A stretch of DNA of 64,000 bases from Eucalyptus grandis (taxonomy: Eukaryota > Streptophyta > Magnoliopsida > Myrtales > Myrtaceae): the NCBI RefSeq assembly GCF_016545825.1, contig NC_052618.1:42292196-42356195 (forward strand), written 5' to 3'. Both the position numbers and the translations under genes were made by a program. Shown here piece by piece: positions 23,241 through 34,212 of this stretch (its first letter is position 1; each line of letters opens with the position of its first letter). The notes below the pieces were generated by a model. That model made no database searches, was not told the DNA's origin, and saw nothing but the letters and a program-made list of their open reading frames with translations.

Positions 23241-24385
23241 ATCAGAGCAAATAAATTTTAATAACCCAATATAAAAATTAAATAAATAAAAAAGAATGAT
23301 TAAACGTTGGTAATTCAAATGAAAATTCATAATTTAATGGACAAAAGTTGGTAAATTACTCTACTTTAGATTGAAAATTTCATGTAATAGTTAGTAAATT
23401 TGAAATGTTAGTAAGCTATGCAAATAAAAGTTGGTAAGTTAGTACAAAAATTGATAATTTGCCAACCGTAAAAAATTGATGATTTCAGAAAAATCTTGAT
23501 AAATTACCAACATGTCACGTGGAGAAAAAAAGCCACAAGTTATTCTTTTTACCAACAGTTTTTTCAAAGTTATCAATGTCAAAAAGCCTCTCGTTGCCAT
23601 TTTAATTGGGGAAAATTGAATGTAGATATGAGATTAATTATCTAGTCCAAAAGGCATATATGAGATCCAGTACATTAAAGATCTAAGAGGTTCTTCCAAC
23701 GGCTTGGCCAAAAAATTAGGATACATTCTGGAACAATAAAATCGTTCATATGTGGCATCCAGAACAGTTTTTACAGAAACAATAATGAAAAAAAAAGGTA
23801 ACTTTCCAATTTTCGTGTAATGCAATAACCATTTGAATCAATTTCCTGGTTTTTTCCTTTCCATATAAAAGAACTTTCGCCTTTCTTTTTAACACGAGTG
23901 TGCTATTTCACTAGTCATTCTAATGGAGAGATTGTCTTCTTAAAAATGAAAAACCTTCAACAGTAAATGGAGAGACCTAGCTGCATAGAGGTTCTCACCA
24001 AGTTTCTCGGTTGCATTTATATCATAGTATGGATTACTAATCTATAGTTGCTTAAATAAATTGGAGAAGACAATAGCCAGTCTTAGAGGCACGCAGTGCC
24101 GTCTGCATCCCTCTTTCTTCGTTTTTGTTTGTCGTCCTCCTTTGACCCTTATTACAAAGATTAAAGAGAATATGTGTTTTGGGTTGATTTGATGGATCAA
24201 CCGTTTGGCCGGCGGGTCTTGGAAGGCATTGACTTGGAAAGTTGGAGTCATCCTTTAGGAAATCATGGTGGACATGGGTTACAAAATGACCGCATCAATA
24301 TTATATAATGACTCTTTTCTTAGTATATCAAAGACGATTATCCACTTGATTAAGGCAATACTTGTTCTCAGGTCCCAAAGAACCT
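23241..24385 (+). promoter_or_regulatory. 5' flank of LRR-RLP gene I-B
   Basis: Collinear with 3301-4452 at about 1-3% difference by eye. W-box cores TTGACC at 24142-24147 and TTGACT at 24229-24234 are retained, as is the TATA-like TATTATATAATG near 24299-24310 and the splice-acceptor-like TTGTTCTCAG just before the start. The similarity suggests the two type I genes have similar regulation. Confidence 0.45.
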
Positions 24386-27247
24386 ATGGCGTCTTATGAT
24401 GGCCTTGTGTCTACTGTCTTATGGGCAATCTTTGTCATTCAAGTAATTGAATTCGGTCATTCCAACTCTTCAACCAATGTAAGCTGTATTGGTGCAGAGA
24501 GGGAAGCTCTTCTAAAGTTCAAGCATGGTCTTATAGATCCTTCGAGACGCCTGTCCTCATGGACCGGAGAGGAATGTTGCAAGTGGGAAGGAGTTGAATG
24601 CAACAAGAAAACCGGTCATGTCCTGAAGCTTGATGTTCGTAGCATGTTCATACCTTCAGATAATAGCATGAGCATGCTGGGAGGTAACATAGTTCCTTCT
24701 TTAACTAATCTGAAGTATTTGAAGTATCTGGACCTCAGTGGCAACAACTTTTCAACCCAAAAAATCCCAATGTTCTTTGCTTCTCTTCAGAAATTGGAGT
24801 ATCTTAACCTGTCATATGCAGGCTTCGACGGAGATATTCCTAGGCAGCTCAATAACCTTTCCAAATTACAATACTTGGATCTTAGTAGTGACTTCTATAT
24901 GGGTCATTTAACCTCGAATGACTTTGATTGGGTGTCGAAATTATCTTCCTTGAAATATTTGCACATGTATGGTGTTGACCTTTATAAGGTCAAAGATTGG
25001 TTTGGTCCCGTTAACATTCTACCATCTTTGCAATCTTTACAATTGAGCTGTTGTAGATTGCACGATATATCTAGCTCTTTGCAAGCCAATTTCACATCTC
25101 TTAGATTTCTCAGCTTCGGGTCCAATAATCTACATTCTATTCCCCCTTGGATCTATAACTTTAGTAAACTAGAACATATTGATTTGTCCACCACCTGTGG
25201 GGACAGCGATTTTCCCTTTGGTATCGAAGGCCCTTTTCCCACGACAATCATCGAGAATAATCAAAGGCTTGTCTCCTTGGATGTGTCTGGGAATTCGTTA
25301 CGAGGTGATTTTCCCAAAAATTTGAGCAGTCTTTGCAAATTGCAATCGGTAAATTTACACAGTAACTTATTAAATGGGAATATCTCAGACATTTTAGGCG
25401 ATTCACTTGGTTGCACACAAATTAAGTGGAAGATCTTTGATGTTTCCTTAAATAATATTAGCGGAGACTTGCCAAATCGATTCAGAGATTTCAAAGAATT
25501 AGAGTACCTTGCTCTTTCACGTAACATGATTTTTGGTTCTATTCCTGCTAATTTGGTGGAGCTATCATCTCTAGAAAGTTTGTATCTAGATCATAACAAA
25601 TTGAATGGGATTATTCCAAAGAGCATTGGGCAACTATCGAATCTAAAGGAGCTTTATTTGGGGAATAATTTGTTGTGTGGAGTTGTTGGGGAACTTCACT
25701 TTGAAAATCTCAAAAGCTTGACCGGGTTAGACATTTCTTCCAATAAGCTCATATTAAATATGAGCTCTGCATGGGTTCCACCATTCCAAATTCGCGAGAT
25801 AGATTTGTCAGATTGCAAAGTGGGACCTGAATTTCCAAAATGGCTTCAAACACAGCGGAATGTCACCGTGTTGAGGATGTCAAATGCGAGCATCTTAGGT
25901 GCCATTCCTGATTGGCTCTACGACATTTGCTCTACGATTCAAACTTTAGATATCTCAAGCAACATGCTTAGAGGCCAAGTTCCCCAAGACATCGGAGACA
26001 AGATGCCACGATTAACAAAATTGAGTCTTAAGGGTAATAATCTCACCGGTGGCATTCCAAATTCTTTGTGTAAGTTAAATTGGCTGGGTAGAATTAATCT
26101 CTCAAAGAATCAGCTGTCTGGGAAACTTCCTCGATGTTGGGGAGCATCGCAAGAGTTGGGATATTTGTTTTTTGGGGATAACAAGTTAAATGGCCAGATT
26201 CCAAAATCCTTGTGCCATCTGCAATTGTTCGCTCTTAGCCTACACGGGAATGGCTTTACTGGAGAAATCCCAAACTGTTTGTCAAATATACAGGCAATGA
26301 GTGTCCTTGATCTCAGTGACAATGAATTTACAGGTAGTTTACCGCCATTTGGGCCACAATCTCTTTTGGAAGTGATCAATTTAGAGAAAAATCGCTTTGT
26401 TGGGGGCATTCCTCCCCAATATTGCCAACTTAAATATCTCCAATTCTTGAGCCTAGCACAGAATTACATTTCTGGACCCATTCCCAATTGTTTTGATAGG
26501 TTCTTGTCTATGCTTAAAGAGAGTGAGGGAGATGATTATATGTATGATATCGAGGTTATGGTTAACACAAAAGGAACTAGCCAAATCTATGGGATTACGC
26601 TTCAATACTTCTGCTCAATCGATCTTTCAGCAAACATGTTGGATGGGCAAATACCAAAAGAGTTCACTAAGCTTGTTGGACTTCAAAATTTGAACCTCTC
26701 TCAGAATAGGTTGAGTGGATATATCCCCTCAAATATTGGTGACCTGAAAAACTTAGAATCTCTTGATCTTTCCAGAAACAAATTGTCGGGTACCATCCCT
26801 CCGGGCATATCCAGTATGGACTTCCTTAGTCATCTCAATCTATCCTTCAATAGACTCTCTGGCCCTATTCCGTCTGGCAATCATCTGCACACCGTGGACG
26901 ATGAATCCGTTTATCGCGGCAATGACAGGCTCTGTGGAGCTCCTCTTCTGAATACTTGTCCTGGAGACGAGCCACCTGGTAGTAATGGGCGCAACGGTGA
27001 TAATTCCGGTGGAGATAAGCCTAGCGAAGGTGATTTGGATATCCGCAATTGGTTCTATGCGGGATTGGGACCTGGCTTTACGGTGGGATTTCTAGGATTC
27101 TATAGCGTCCTACACTTCAAGGGATCTTGGAGGGTCTCTTACTTCCAAGCGATGGATAAGGCCATTGAGAAATTTTCAATGACAACAATGATCACCATGC
27201 TTTGGTTCAAGAGAACATTCCCACGACGTGAAAAGGAGCTTGTTTAG
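24386..27247 (+). CDS. LRR receptor-like protein, EIX/Cf/Ve class (type I, block B)
   Basis: Paralogue of the gene at 4453, 953 residues from the ATG at 24386, uninterrupted. It has a signal peptide (1-27), LRR N-terminal cap with EECCKWEGVEC, LRRs to about 700, an island near 702-745 (contains YMYDIEVMVNTKGTSQIYG), four more LRRs, cap CGAPLLNTC, acidic stretch (GDNSGGDKPSEGDLD), transmembrane helix from about 890 (GLGPGFTVGFLGF) and a 40-residue basic tail. There is no kinase domain; an adaptor kinase would be needed. Compared with I-A, the N-terminal cap, last LRRs and tail are nearly the same. LRRs around residues 270-400 and the start of the island differ heavily, with changes at solvent-exposed x positions of LxLxx (LQVVILSFNFF in I-A, LQSVNLHSNLL here). 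A segment after the first LRR is six residues shorter. Confidence 0.93.
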   Translation: MASYDGLVSTVLWAIFVIQVIEFGHSNSSTNVSCIGAEREALLKFKHGLIDPSRRLSSWTGEECCKWEGVECNKKTGHVLKLDVRSMFIPSDNSMSMLGGNIVPSLTNLKYLKYLDLSGNNFSTQKIPMFFASLQKLEYLNLSYAGFDGDIPRQLNNLSKLQYLDLSSDFYMGHLTSNDFDWVSKLSSLKYLHMYGVDLYKVKDWFGPVNILPSLQSLQLSCCRLHDISSSLQANFTSLRFLSFGSNNLHSIPPWIYNFSKLEHIDLSTTCGDSDFPFGIEGPFPTTIIENNQRLVSLDVSGNSLRGDFPKNLSSLCKLQSVNLHSNLLNGNISDILGDSLGCTQIKWKIFDVSLNNISGDLPNRFRDFKELEYLALSRNMIFGSIPANLVELSSLESLYLDHNKLNGIIPKSIGQLSNLKELYLGNNLLCGVVGELHFENLKSLTGLDISSNKLILNMSSAWVPPFQIREIDLSDCKVGPEFPKWLQTQRNVTVLRMSNASILGAIPDWLYDICSTIQTLDISSNMLRGQVPQDIGDKMPRLTKLSLKGNNLTGGIPNSLCKLNWLGRINLSKNQLSGKLPRCWGASQELGYLFFGDNKLNGQIPKSLCHLQLFALSLHGNGFTGEIPNCLSNIQAMSVLDLSDNEFTGSLPPFGPQSLLEVINLEKNRFVGGIPPQYCQLKYLQFLSLAQNYISGPIPNCFDRFLSMLKESEGDDYMYDIEVMVNTKGTSQIYGITLQYFCSIDLSANMLDGQIPKEFTKLVGLQNLNLSQNRLSGYIPSNIGDLKNLESLDLSRNKLSGTIPPGISSMDFLSHLNLSFNRLSGPIPSGNHLHTVDDESVYRGNDRLCGAPLLNTCPGDEPPGSNGRNGDNSGGDKPSEGDLDIRNWFYAGLGPGFTVGFLGFYSVLHFKGSWRVSYFQAMDKAIEKFSMTTMITMLWFKRTFPRREKELV

Positions 27248-27967
27248 TAGGTAATACTTTCCCCTTTCTTGCCCCTTTCTTGCTAACCAATTTCTTGCAT
27301 CTTTTCTTGGTCGAAGCCATTGTTGATTATTTTGGGCATGTGTACCAGAAGGGTTAGAGAGCTGGAGAAACTTGCCCCACTTTGAAGAACTGCTTCAGGT
27401 TATCGGATGGACAGAAGAAAATTCGTTCACATCAATAAACAGAACGTGTTTTAAGCCTTCGACTTTTCTTTTTCCTCTCTTGTTAATTTCTAGTGTGTGG
27501 TAGAATGAATATGTTTAGTTTTGTGGACCGGTCAAGGTGGAAGGAACTACGGTTGAAGATACACTCCTATTTTTTATCAACCCCCTTAGAAATCTGCATG
27601 ATAAAATTCGGGAGTGTATTGAGTGCACTACACATGTAATGCACTGTCACATTAAATAAGACTTGATTGCATAAGTGTGGTCGAAAATTTCTTCGAGCAT
27701 ACTCATGAATCTTTTAACAAAGCCATTAAGAAGTTAATGGCATCATCGATTTTCACACACCAACTTGAGGGTGAGTATGAAGATGCATATATCCCTAATT
27801 TGTTTAGATAGTATCTTTATTATAAATTTTAATTAGATTGTGCAAAGACAAATTATTAGTATTTTAAGCATGGGGCTAGATAAGTCATCTGAATTTTCTT
27901 ATCAAGGAAGCAACCTTAAATGCACTTGTTAGAAAGATTATCCGATGCATGAGCTAAATGATCCTAT
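27248..27967. other. conserved 3' flank of LRR gene I-B
   Basis: Matches 7333-8050. A short local duplication of CCCCTTTCTTG occurs just after the stop codon. No gene is seen. Confidence 0.6.
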
Positions 27968-28155
27968 CACCACTGTCACTCGGCGTTCCAGGTCGCCCAT
28001 CTGATCCCTTGAACTCGATGCGGCACGGGTTTTCTTTGGCTTAGTAGGAGCCTTCTTGTTGGCCCTACCGCGCTCTTCGCGATCCTCGACCTAAGCGATT
28101 GCAACTTTGGGACGTTGATCGGTCATCGTGCTTGGAATGAACGCTTTGATACCAC
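27968..28155 (-). pseudogene. Ty3-gypsy PBS and gag start fragment
   Basis: Read on the minus strand, TGGTATCAAAGC (28143-28155), a near match to the usual initiator-Met-tRNA primer site, is followed by an ATG and a short frame MTDQRPKVAIA, a stop, then a basic stretch and RDQMGDLERRV. The last motif is typical of the N-terminus of gypsy gag. Only about 190 bases of the internal region remain. Block A lacks this segment; CACCATTGAGG at 8046 joins what here are two separate ACCACTG sites. Confidence 0.6.
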
Positions 28156-28450
28156 TGAGGTTAAATTATTTTGAAAAGCCCTAAAAATAAGTCTCCCTCA
28201 TCACTTCTTACGACCCTTCTAATCATTTAACTATACAATGACATGATTGATCATCACGCTAACATTTCCGGTTGTTTATGGAAATCCATGACGCATATTG
28301 CACTTCCACGTGACGGTTCACGGCTGCCTATCATTGAAAATTGAATAATGTACGTGCACAAGGTACAGCTAATAATTTATTTATAGATTGAAAATCACGA
28401 TTGAAACCCTCGTTTGGATAATTTTACCAGCACGAACATCCTCACGGGAG
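28156..28450 (-). repeat. gypsy-type LTR remnant (R/U5 end), block B
   Basis: Starts TGAGGTTAAAT immediately next to the primer-binding site, which fixes it as the inner LTR edge of a minus-strand gypsy element. Homologue of 8051-8340. The outer LTR edge is not identified. Confidence 0.6.
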
Positions 28451-29164
28451 CAGACTTTAGCCTCACAAGAGCACGAACCTCCTCGAGCTCCCATGCAGGC
28501 CGATTTCACAATTCCAGGACGACACTCATCAAAATAAACATAAAGCTTCGTCACTAGTTTCGAGAATAACAGCCATGATTGAAGCTCGATGGAGATCAGA
28601 TCCTTCATTTCTTCGATGGACCGAAATGAAAGTGAAGCTAAGTTCTCTCTCTTTCTCTGGTACCCGATTTTGATTCAATCGATGGCACCGATTCTCGGTA
28701 CCTTTCTTGTATCACCAGCGCTCGCCTCAGTCAACTCCAGTCCACGCAAAAGCCACTGTACCATACGCTTGGCCACAACAGAACCAAAGGACGGAGAGCA
28801 GAGCACTCATCACCACTCATACGATGGTTGAAAATTCCTGTGAATTGAAGATTTTTCTGGTCCTTAAGTCCTTGCCGCTGCCTCCGAAGGTCGTCCGGCA
28901 CCACTCATTGCCACGGGTCTCTGTTTTCAAGTTGCACCGATTGTTCTCTGTTCTACTCTGTTTTTCCTTTTTGGCCGAGTAAATTGGTGGAATTTCCTTT
29001 GCCGGTGCCGATACTCCTCAGAGACACATCCAGAACCCTTCATAGATCTTAGTTTGTGACCATTAATCGCGCCATCAAGTGGGGAAAATATATTCATCTA
29101 AAGCCAAGTAGGGAAATTGCGAAGAGTTAGGTCGTCCTATATTAGCCTTCAGAGTCTAAGCTCT
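28451..29164. other. non-coding spacer conserved between blocks
   Basis: Corresponds to 8341-8999 with substitutions and indels; the block B copy has an extra stretch near 28468-28560. No gene is recognised. Confidence 0.4.
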
Positions 29165-29850
29165 TAGGTGCACTTTTTATCATTCAAGTAGGTGGATTTC
29201 TAACGCCAACGACGGTGCCTTGGTTTGTGGATGAGGTAACTTGAAGAATATTCATGTTTCTAGTAACAATTCCTGTGGTCACCTGCTGATTCAATTTGGA
29301 AATTTCAAAATGATCTTTTGATCTGTCACGGGACTCAATTTCTAGTCCTATTCCCTCTGAGAGAGTTGCATCTTGAAGGTAACAAATTAAGCGGGAATTT
29401 TTTCAGAAAATATTGGCTGACTATCCAATTCGGAGGTGATGGACATTGATATTTGAATGTCATTGTAAGCGAAATCCACTTTACAAATCTTAAGAACTTT
29501 GACCAAAGCTATCAGTTTTCCTGAATGAAGTTCTTATAATCGTTAAAGCATCTTGGGCTCCTCCTTTCCACATTTAAGAGAGTATCATGTCCGGTTATGA
29601 AGTGGGACCCGAATTTCCAAGCCGGTTTCAAACCTAGAGAACTATTTCAACATTAGACATGTCATGTGCAAGCATCTCGGATGAAATTCCCGATTGGCTA
29701 TCTAATGCTTTGTCCAATATTGAAGTGCCGGATCTCTTCAATAATATTATCAAAAGGCAACATTCCCCAAATTAATGAAAAAAAAGATGCTGCAATTACA
29801 TCCAGTGTCACTTTGCGAAAATAACCTCGTCGGTGACAGCAATCCTCTTG
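29165..29850 (+). pseudogene. eroded LRR-RLP relic 1 (block B)
   Basis: Copy of the relic at 9000-9720 with the same broken order of LRR pieces (ISDEIPDWLSNALSNIEV near 29672-29730). It carries its own small deletion of about 20 bases near 29350. Not functional. Confidence 0.7.
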
Positions 29851-30865
29851 CGTTCACATTTATGGAGGACTTGAGAGTTCAAAACCTCAATTGTCATTCA
29901 ACAATAATCCTTTCTAAGCTCCATGGTCAACGGGGTCAGGCATTAATTTTTTGGTAAAATATGATATCAATACGAGGGAATTGATTGGAGTTCCAACCTT
30001 GCGAGATGAAGCATGTTTTTTTAGTACACTTTTGAGGATGCAACCCAAAATTAATATAGAAAAGAAGCACTATGTATCTACTTTAATTCTTCTCAATTAG
30101 GGACTTGGAAATTAATCGTCAGAACAATAGTCATGGACAAAATCGTTATTTGGCATTGAGGTGTCTTTGATCACTTTTCGCCATTGCCTTCGGTATGAAT
30201 AGATTTCAAGAGACAAACTACCTGCATGATACAATTTATTAGTCTTCTGAACTTTCGTAATTAAAACCTGTTAATGTGGAACGAATTCAGCTAACTATAT
30301 GAGAACAGACAAGTATCACGAGATTGACTCCCCAACGGTCACCACCTCTGCATTAATCAAAATCCCACAAAAGTTAGGAGGTTGAAAAGTTTAACAAGAC
30401 AACTCAAGCCCAACATTCTATGTCAACCAGTGAAGATCTGGTGCTTTGCCTTGGGTCATCCGAAAACTGATTGATCACTCAAGCAATTAAACAAAGAACG
30501 ATATCAGTTAGTGGCTCCTAATTGTGGTGAAAACAGACAAAAGTTTCGATGCCAGTTCGTTCCTGTTTAGTCTAGAAAATAATTGCATCTGTATTCATGA
30601 TTCCTCTGGAGGAAAAGTCTCACGGTGCACTGTAATTGTAGAATACAATGCACTTGCGGCAAACGTAACATAATTTTTTTTTTCGTTTTCTTTCTTTTTT
30701 CTAAGTTGCAGCGGAAAGAGGGGAAGGAATATAGAAAATAATCGGACGACATTGCTCATAAATCCTTCCGTTTTCTTTTTCCCTCGCAATGTGAAGAAAA
30801 GTGGTTTTAGGTGTCTTGACCTATGACGGGTCTTGCGAGGCACAACTTCATTTTAAACAAGAGAA
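29851..30865. other. spacer without recognisable gene
   Basis: Collinear with 9721-10735. It ends in the same purine-rich tract. No feature beyond the homology is seen. Confidence 0.4.
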
Positions 30866-31045
30866 CCTCCGGTGGGAGTGGACAGTTTCTACGTCCTTGT
30901 CAACCCCAAAGAAAGGTTAAGTGCTATCCACATGCTTTCCTTCCTAGAGTTTTCCTTATCGACGGGATGTCATTTGGAAGATGCTTCAGCCTCTTTGCAT
31001 GTCAATTTCACTTCTGTTAAATTCTTTGATTTGTTTGACCAGAAA
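30866..31045 (+). pseudogene. eroded LRR-RLP relic 2 (block B)
   Basis: Almost identical copy of 10736-10915, again reading CHLEDASASLHVNFTSVKF. Differences from block A are very few, which marks this part of the block as much less diverged than the type I LRR coding sequence. Confidence 0.7.
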
Positions 31046-31212
31046 AAAAAAAAAACAAACAAACAAATTCTTTGATTCGTGTTAAAAACTCCATAAATTC
31101 ATTTATTCCTCCTTGTTCAAAACTTAGCAAACCTCGAGCATCTTGATCAGAGTTATAATGATAGCCATGGCATATTCTCCGCTGTCATCTTTTGAAGGTA
31201 GACGGTGGCTTA

Positions 31213-32131
31213 GGGCCTGTTTGGCAACGTGCCAAAAGCTTGCTGATTCTGATTTTTTGTTCCCACAATCAGTTTGGGACGAGAATCGCGTTTGGTAAAA
31301 TTTTGTTCCCGGGAACAATTTTGGACAAGATTTGAGAATAAATAAAAAATTGATTCTCCGTCGAGAATCGTAAAAGAATTACCCTCACTCTTCCCTTTCG
31401 TCATCCCGGTTGTCGTCCGCCACCACCCGCCATTGCCCGCCGCCGCCGTCCGCCGCCGGTCGCCGGAGGCTCGCTAGGCTAGGGCGAGGTCCGGCAAGCT
31501 TGCCGGAGGCAAGCCCGCCACCGCGAGGCTCGGCCTCGCCAGATCTGGCGAGGCCGGCCACCGGTGGCCAGCCGGCCCGGCCACCGGCGGGCCGGGTGAG
31601 CCTCGCCCGCTTGCCGGTGAAGCTCGCCTAGCCACCGGCGAGGCTCGCCCGCCCCACCGGTGGCCAAGCCGCCTCGCCGAGGCCGGGTGAGGCCGGCCCG
31701 GCCACCGACGAGGCTCGGCCTTGCTAGATCCGGCGAGGCCGAGCCTCGCAGGGCCGGGCGAGCCTCGCCCGGCCGCCAACGAGGCTCGACCGACGAAGGC
31801 CGACCTGGCCGAGGGCGGCGACGCTCCAAAGAGCGTCGCCGGCCATATGAACAAGAAGAAGAATAGGAAAAAAGGGAAAAAAAAAAAAAAAAGGAAAAAA
31901 AGAAAAGAAAAAAAGTAAAAAAAATTATTTAAAAATTATTTAAAAATTAAAAGAAATTAATTTGGAACAAAATCAATTAACACGGTATCAAACGCAATTC
32001 TATTCCAGAATAAAAAATTTGAACAGCTTACCAAACGTGCTTTTTACTCGTAATCAATTTCGGGAACAGAATAAAAATAATCATTTCTAATCGAATCGCC
32101 TCCCGGAACATAATCGTTACCAAACGCGCCC
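31213..32131. mobile_element. PIF/Harbinger-like non-autonomous element with GC-rich core (919 bp)
   Basis: The left end is GGGCCTGTTTGGCAACG; the right end on the other strand is GGGCGCGTTTGGTAACG (14 of 17 equal). The flanking TTA (31210-31212, 32132-32134) is duplicated, while block A has a single TTA at 11071-11073. The ends are AT-rich; the interior 31410-31840 is extremely GC-rich with degenerate GAGGCTCGCC units, followed by a purine/A tract. No transposase is present; long Pro/Arg/Ala-rich frames on both strands are composition artefacts. Confidence 0.85.
31531..31556. repeat. AGATCT-centred 26-base palindrome
   Basis: A perfect palindrome centred on AGATCT with arms of GGCCTCGCC, inside the GC-rich core of the Harbinger-like element. 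It has the same centre and overall design as the palindromes at 17237-17260 and 17346-17367 in the Mutator-like element. Confidence 0.85.
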
Positions 32132-32270
32132 TTAGATTCCTTGATGTTTTTGGAAATAGGCTAGAAGGTGAACTTTTAAAAGACTCAACATTTCATGCAG
32201 TTGGCAAGTACTAAGCTTGCGTGGTAATGAATTTATTTGGAAGATTGCCAACACAAAAGACGGTGCCTTG

Positions 32271-34212
32271 ATTTGTGGATGAAGTACAAATTGACTTATA
32301 AAATTCCGGAGGCAAATGCGAGTTTGATTGCAATAAATCCATAGTTTTTCTCTTCATGTAGGAAGATTGCTATTGAAGCTTCAAATAATAAACACGTTAT
32401 GCTCATTAATCTCCAACACTACTCTTTCTTTCCATTTGGTTGTAAAAAAACAACAAAATAATCTCTTGCTTTTGTCCTATAAAATAAGATGTGTATAAAA
32501 TGAGCCGATTGTGTGAGTTGAAATTGGACAAGTCTACTCATCCATATGGTAAAAATCGAAACTTTGTTCGGCTGGTAATATGTTATCAGAACACGTCTGC
32601 AACAACATTGTGAGTGGTAAACATTTTAAAATTTGTTCAATCAAGAGAGATTTGTGTGAAAACTTGGTGTGTCACTTTATTTAAAGTTGATAATTTTTTT
32701 TAAAAGTTGTGTAAAAAAAATAAAAAAATCGATGATTACTTCCAATGAGGGTTGATAACCCAAAACTACATGGTAACAGAATGATTAGTAATCTCTAAAC
32801 TAGATATGAGGTTTGATAACACAAAAAACTAGAACTGTTGATAAGTTATGCTAACTTAGGCTGGTGATATCTTGAAATAGTTTGTAAATTTGACGGATAG
32901 CTAATCAAGGTAAATAATAGTTAGTAACTTAATAGAAAATTTAGTAAATTTAAAAAGAAAAAATAAACGTTAGCAACTCACCGACCAAAACTAAAAACGT
33001 TAGCAACTCAAATGAAAGTTGAAAATTAATTTAAAAAAGATGTTAAATTACTCTAATTTAGGCTGAAAATTTCATGTAGGAGTTAGTAAATTTGAAACGT
33101 CATTAAGTATACAAATAAAAATTGGTAATTTAGTACAAAAAAGGGTAATTTGCAAACTGTAAAAGAATTGGTAATTTCATAAAATCTTGATAAATTACTA
33201 ACATGTTACGTGGGAAAAAAGCTCACCCTTTTTTTTTTTTATCAACGGCTTTTTGATACTTAGCGTTATCTAGAGGCCTTCTGTTGACATTTGAATAGTG
33301 GAAAATTGTAAGTATATATGAGATTAGTTATCTAATCCAAAAGGCATATATGAGATCCAGTACATGAAAGATCTAAGAGATTGTTCTAACGTAACTTGGC
33401 TAAAAAATTTGGATACATTCTGGAACAATAAAATCATTCATATTTGGCATCCGGAATAGTTTCTACAGAAACAACAACAACAATAAACGTAATTTTCAAA
33501 TTGTCATGCGATGCAATAACCATTTGAATTAATTTCCTAAAGCGAATGAATTTTGCAAAGTTTTTCCTTCCTTTTCTTATAAAAAAACTTTCGTTATTTT
33601 TTTAAACACGAGTGTGAGATTTCACCGGTCATTCCAATTAAGAGATTTTCTTCTTAAAAATGAAAACCTTTCAGCAATAAGCCCAGAGAATCAGTTACCT
33701 AAAAAGTCCTCACTGAGTTTCTCCAATGATTTTTATCATAGCATAGATAACTAATCTACAAGTAGCTTAAACAAGAGGAGGGTTAATTTTTTTCATAAGA
33801 AAATGAAGGTTATTAACACCTTTTGTTTTCATAATACTTGTCATATCATGGATGGCGGCCATCGGCAATAGCGAATTTCTCAAGATCATATACGCTGACA
33901 GTAGCTAGTCTTAGAGATACGCAGTGCTATCAGCATCCCTATTTCTACGTTTTTGTTTGTTGTCTTCCTTTGACCCTTATTGTGAGGATTAAATATGATC
34001 CGCGCTTTGGGATGATTTTGTTGAGTCCACTGTTTGGCGGGTCTTGGAAGGCATGACTTGGAAAGTTGGAGCCGTCATGATTGACATTCGACTATGATCG
34101 GAAAATGACTCGTAGTATACTGTAGAGTGACTACTTTCTTGGTGAATCAAGAAAATTTTAAAGTGACACTTGTTCGCAGGTCCCAAGGGACCTATAGCGC
34201 CTTACGATAGTT
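32271..34212. promoter_or_regulatory. 5' flank of pseudogene II-B
   Basis: Collinear with 11201-13112 at about 1% difference. Non-coding, AT-rich, with the W-box-like CTTTGACCC near 33968. No gene seen. Confidence 0.5.

Larger units (their letters stand above)
31180..32270 (+). pseudogene. eroded LRR-RLP relic 3 (block B), split by a transposon
   Basis: Homologue of 11040-11200. It is interrupted at TTA 31210-31212 by the element at 31213-32131; the LRR text (FLDVFGNRLEGEL) resumes after 32132. Confidence 0.6.

Noticed and set aside
31410..31918. Long Pro/Arg/Ala-rich open frames on both strands
   Set aside because: They lie in the GC-rich core of a TTA-flanked transposon, overlap in several frames and reflect composition, not a protein.
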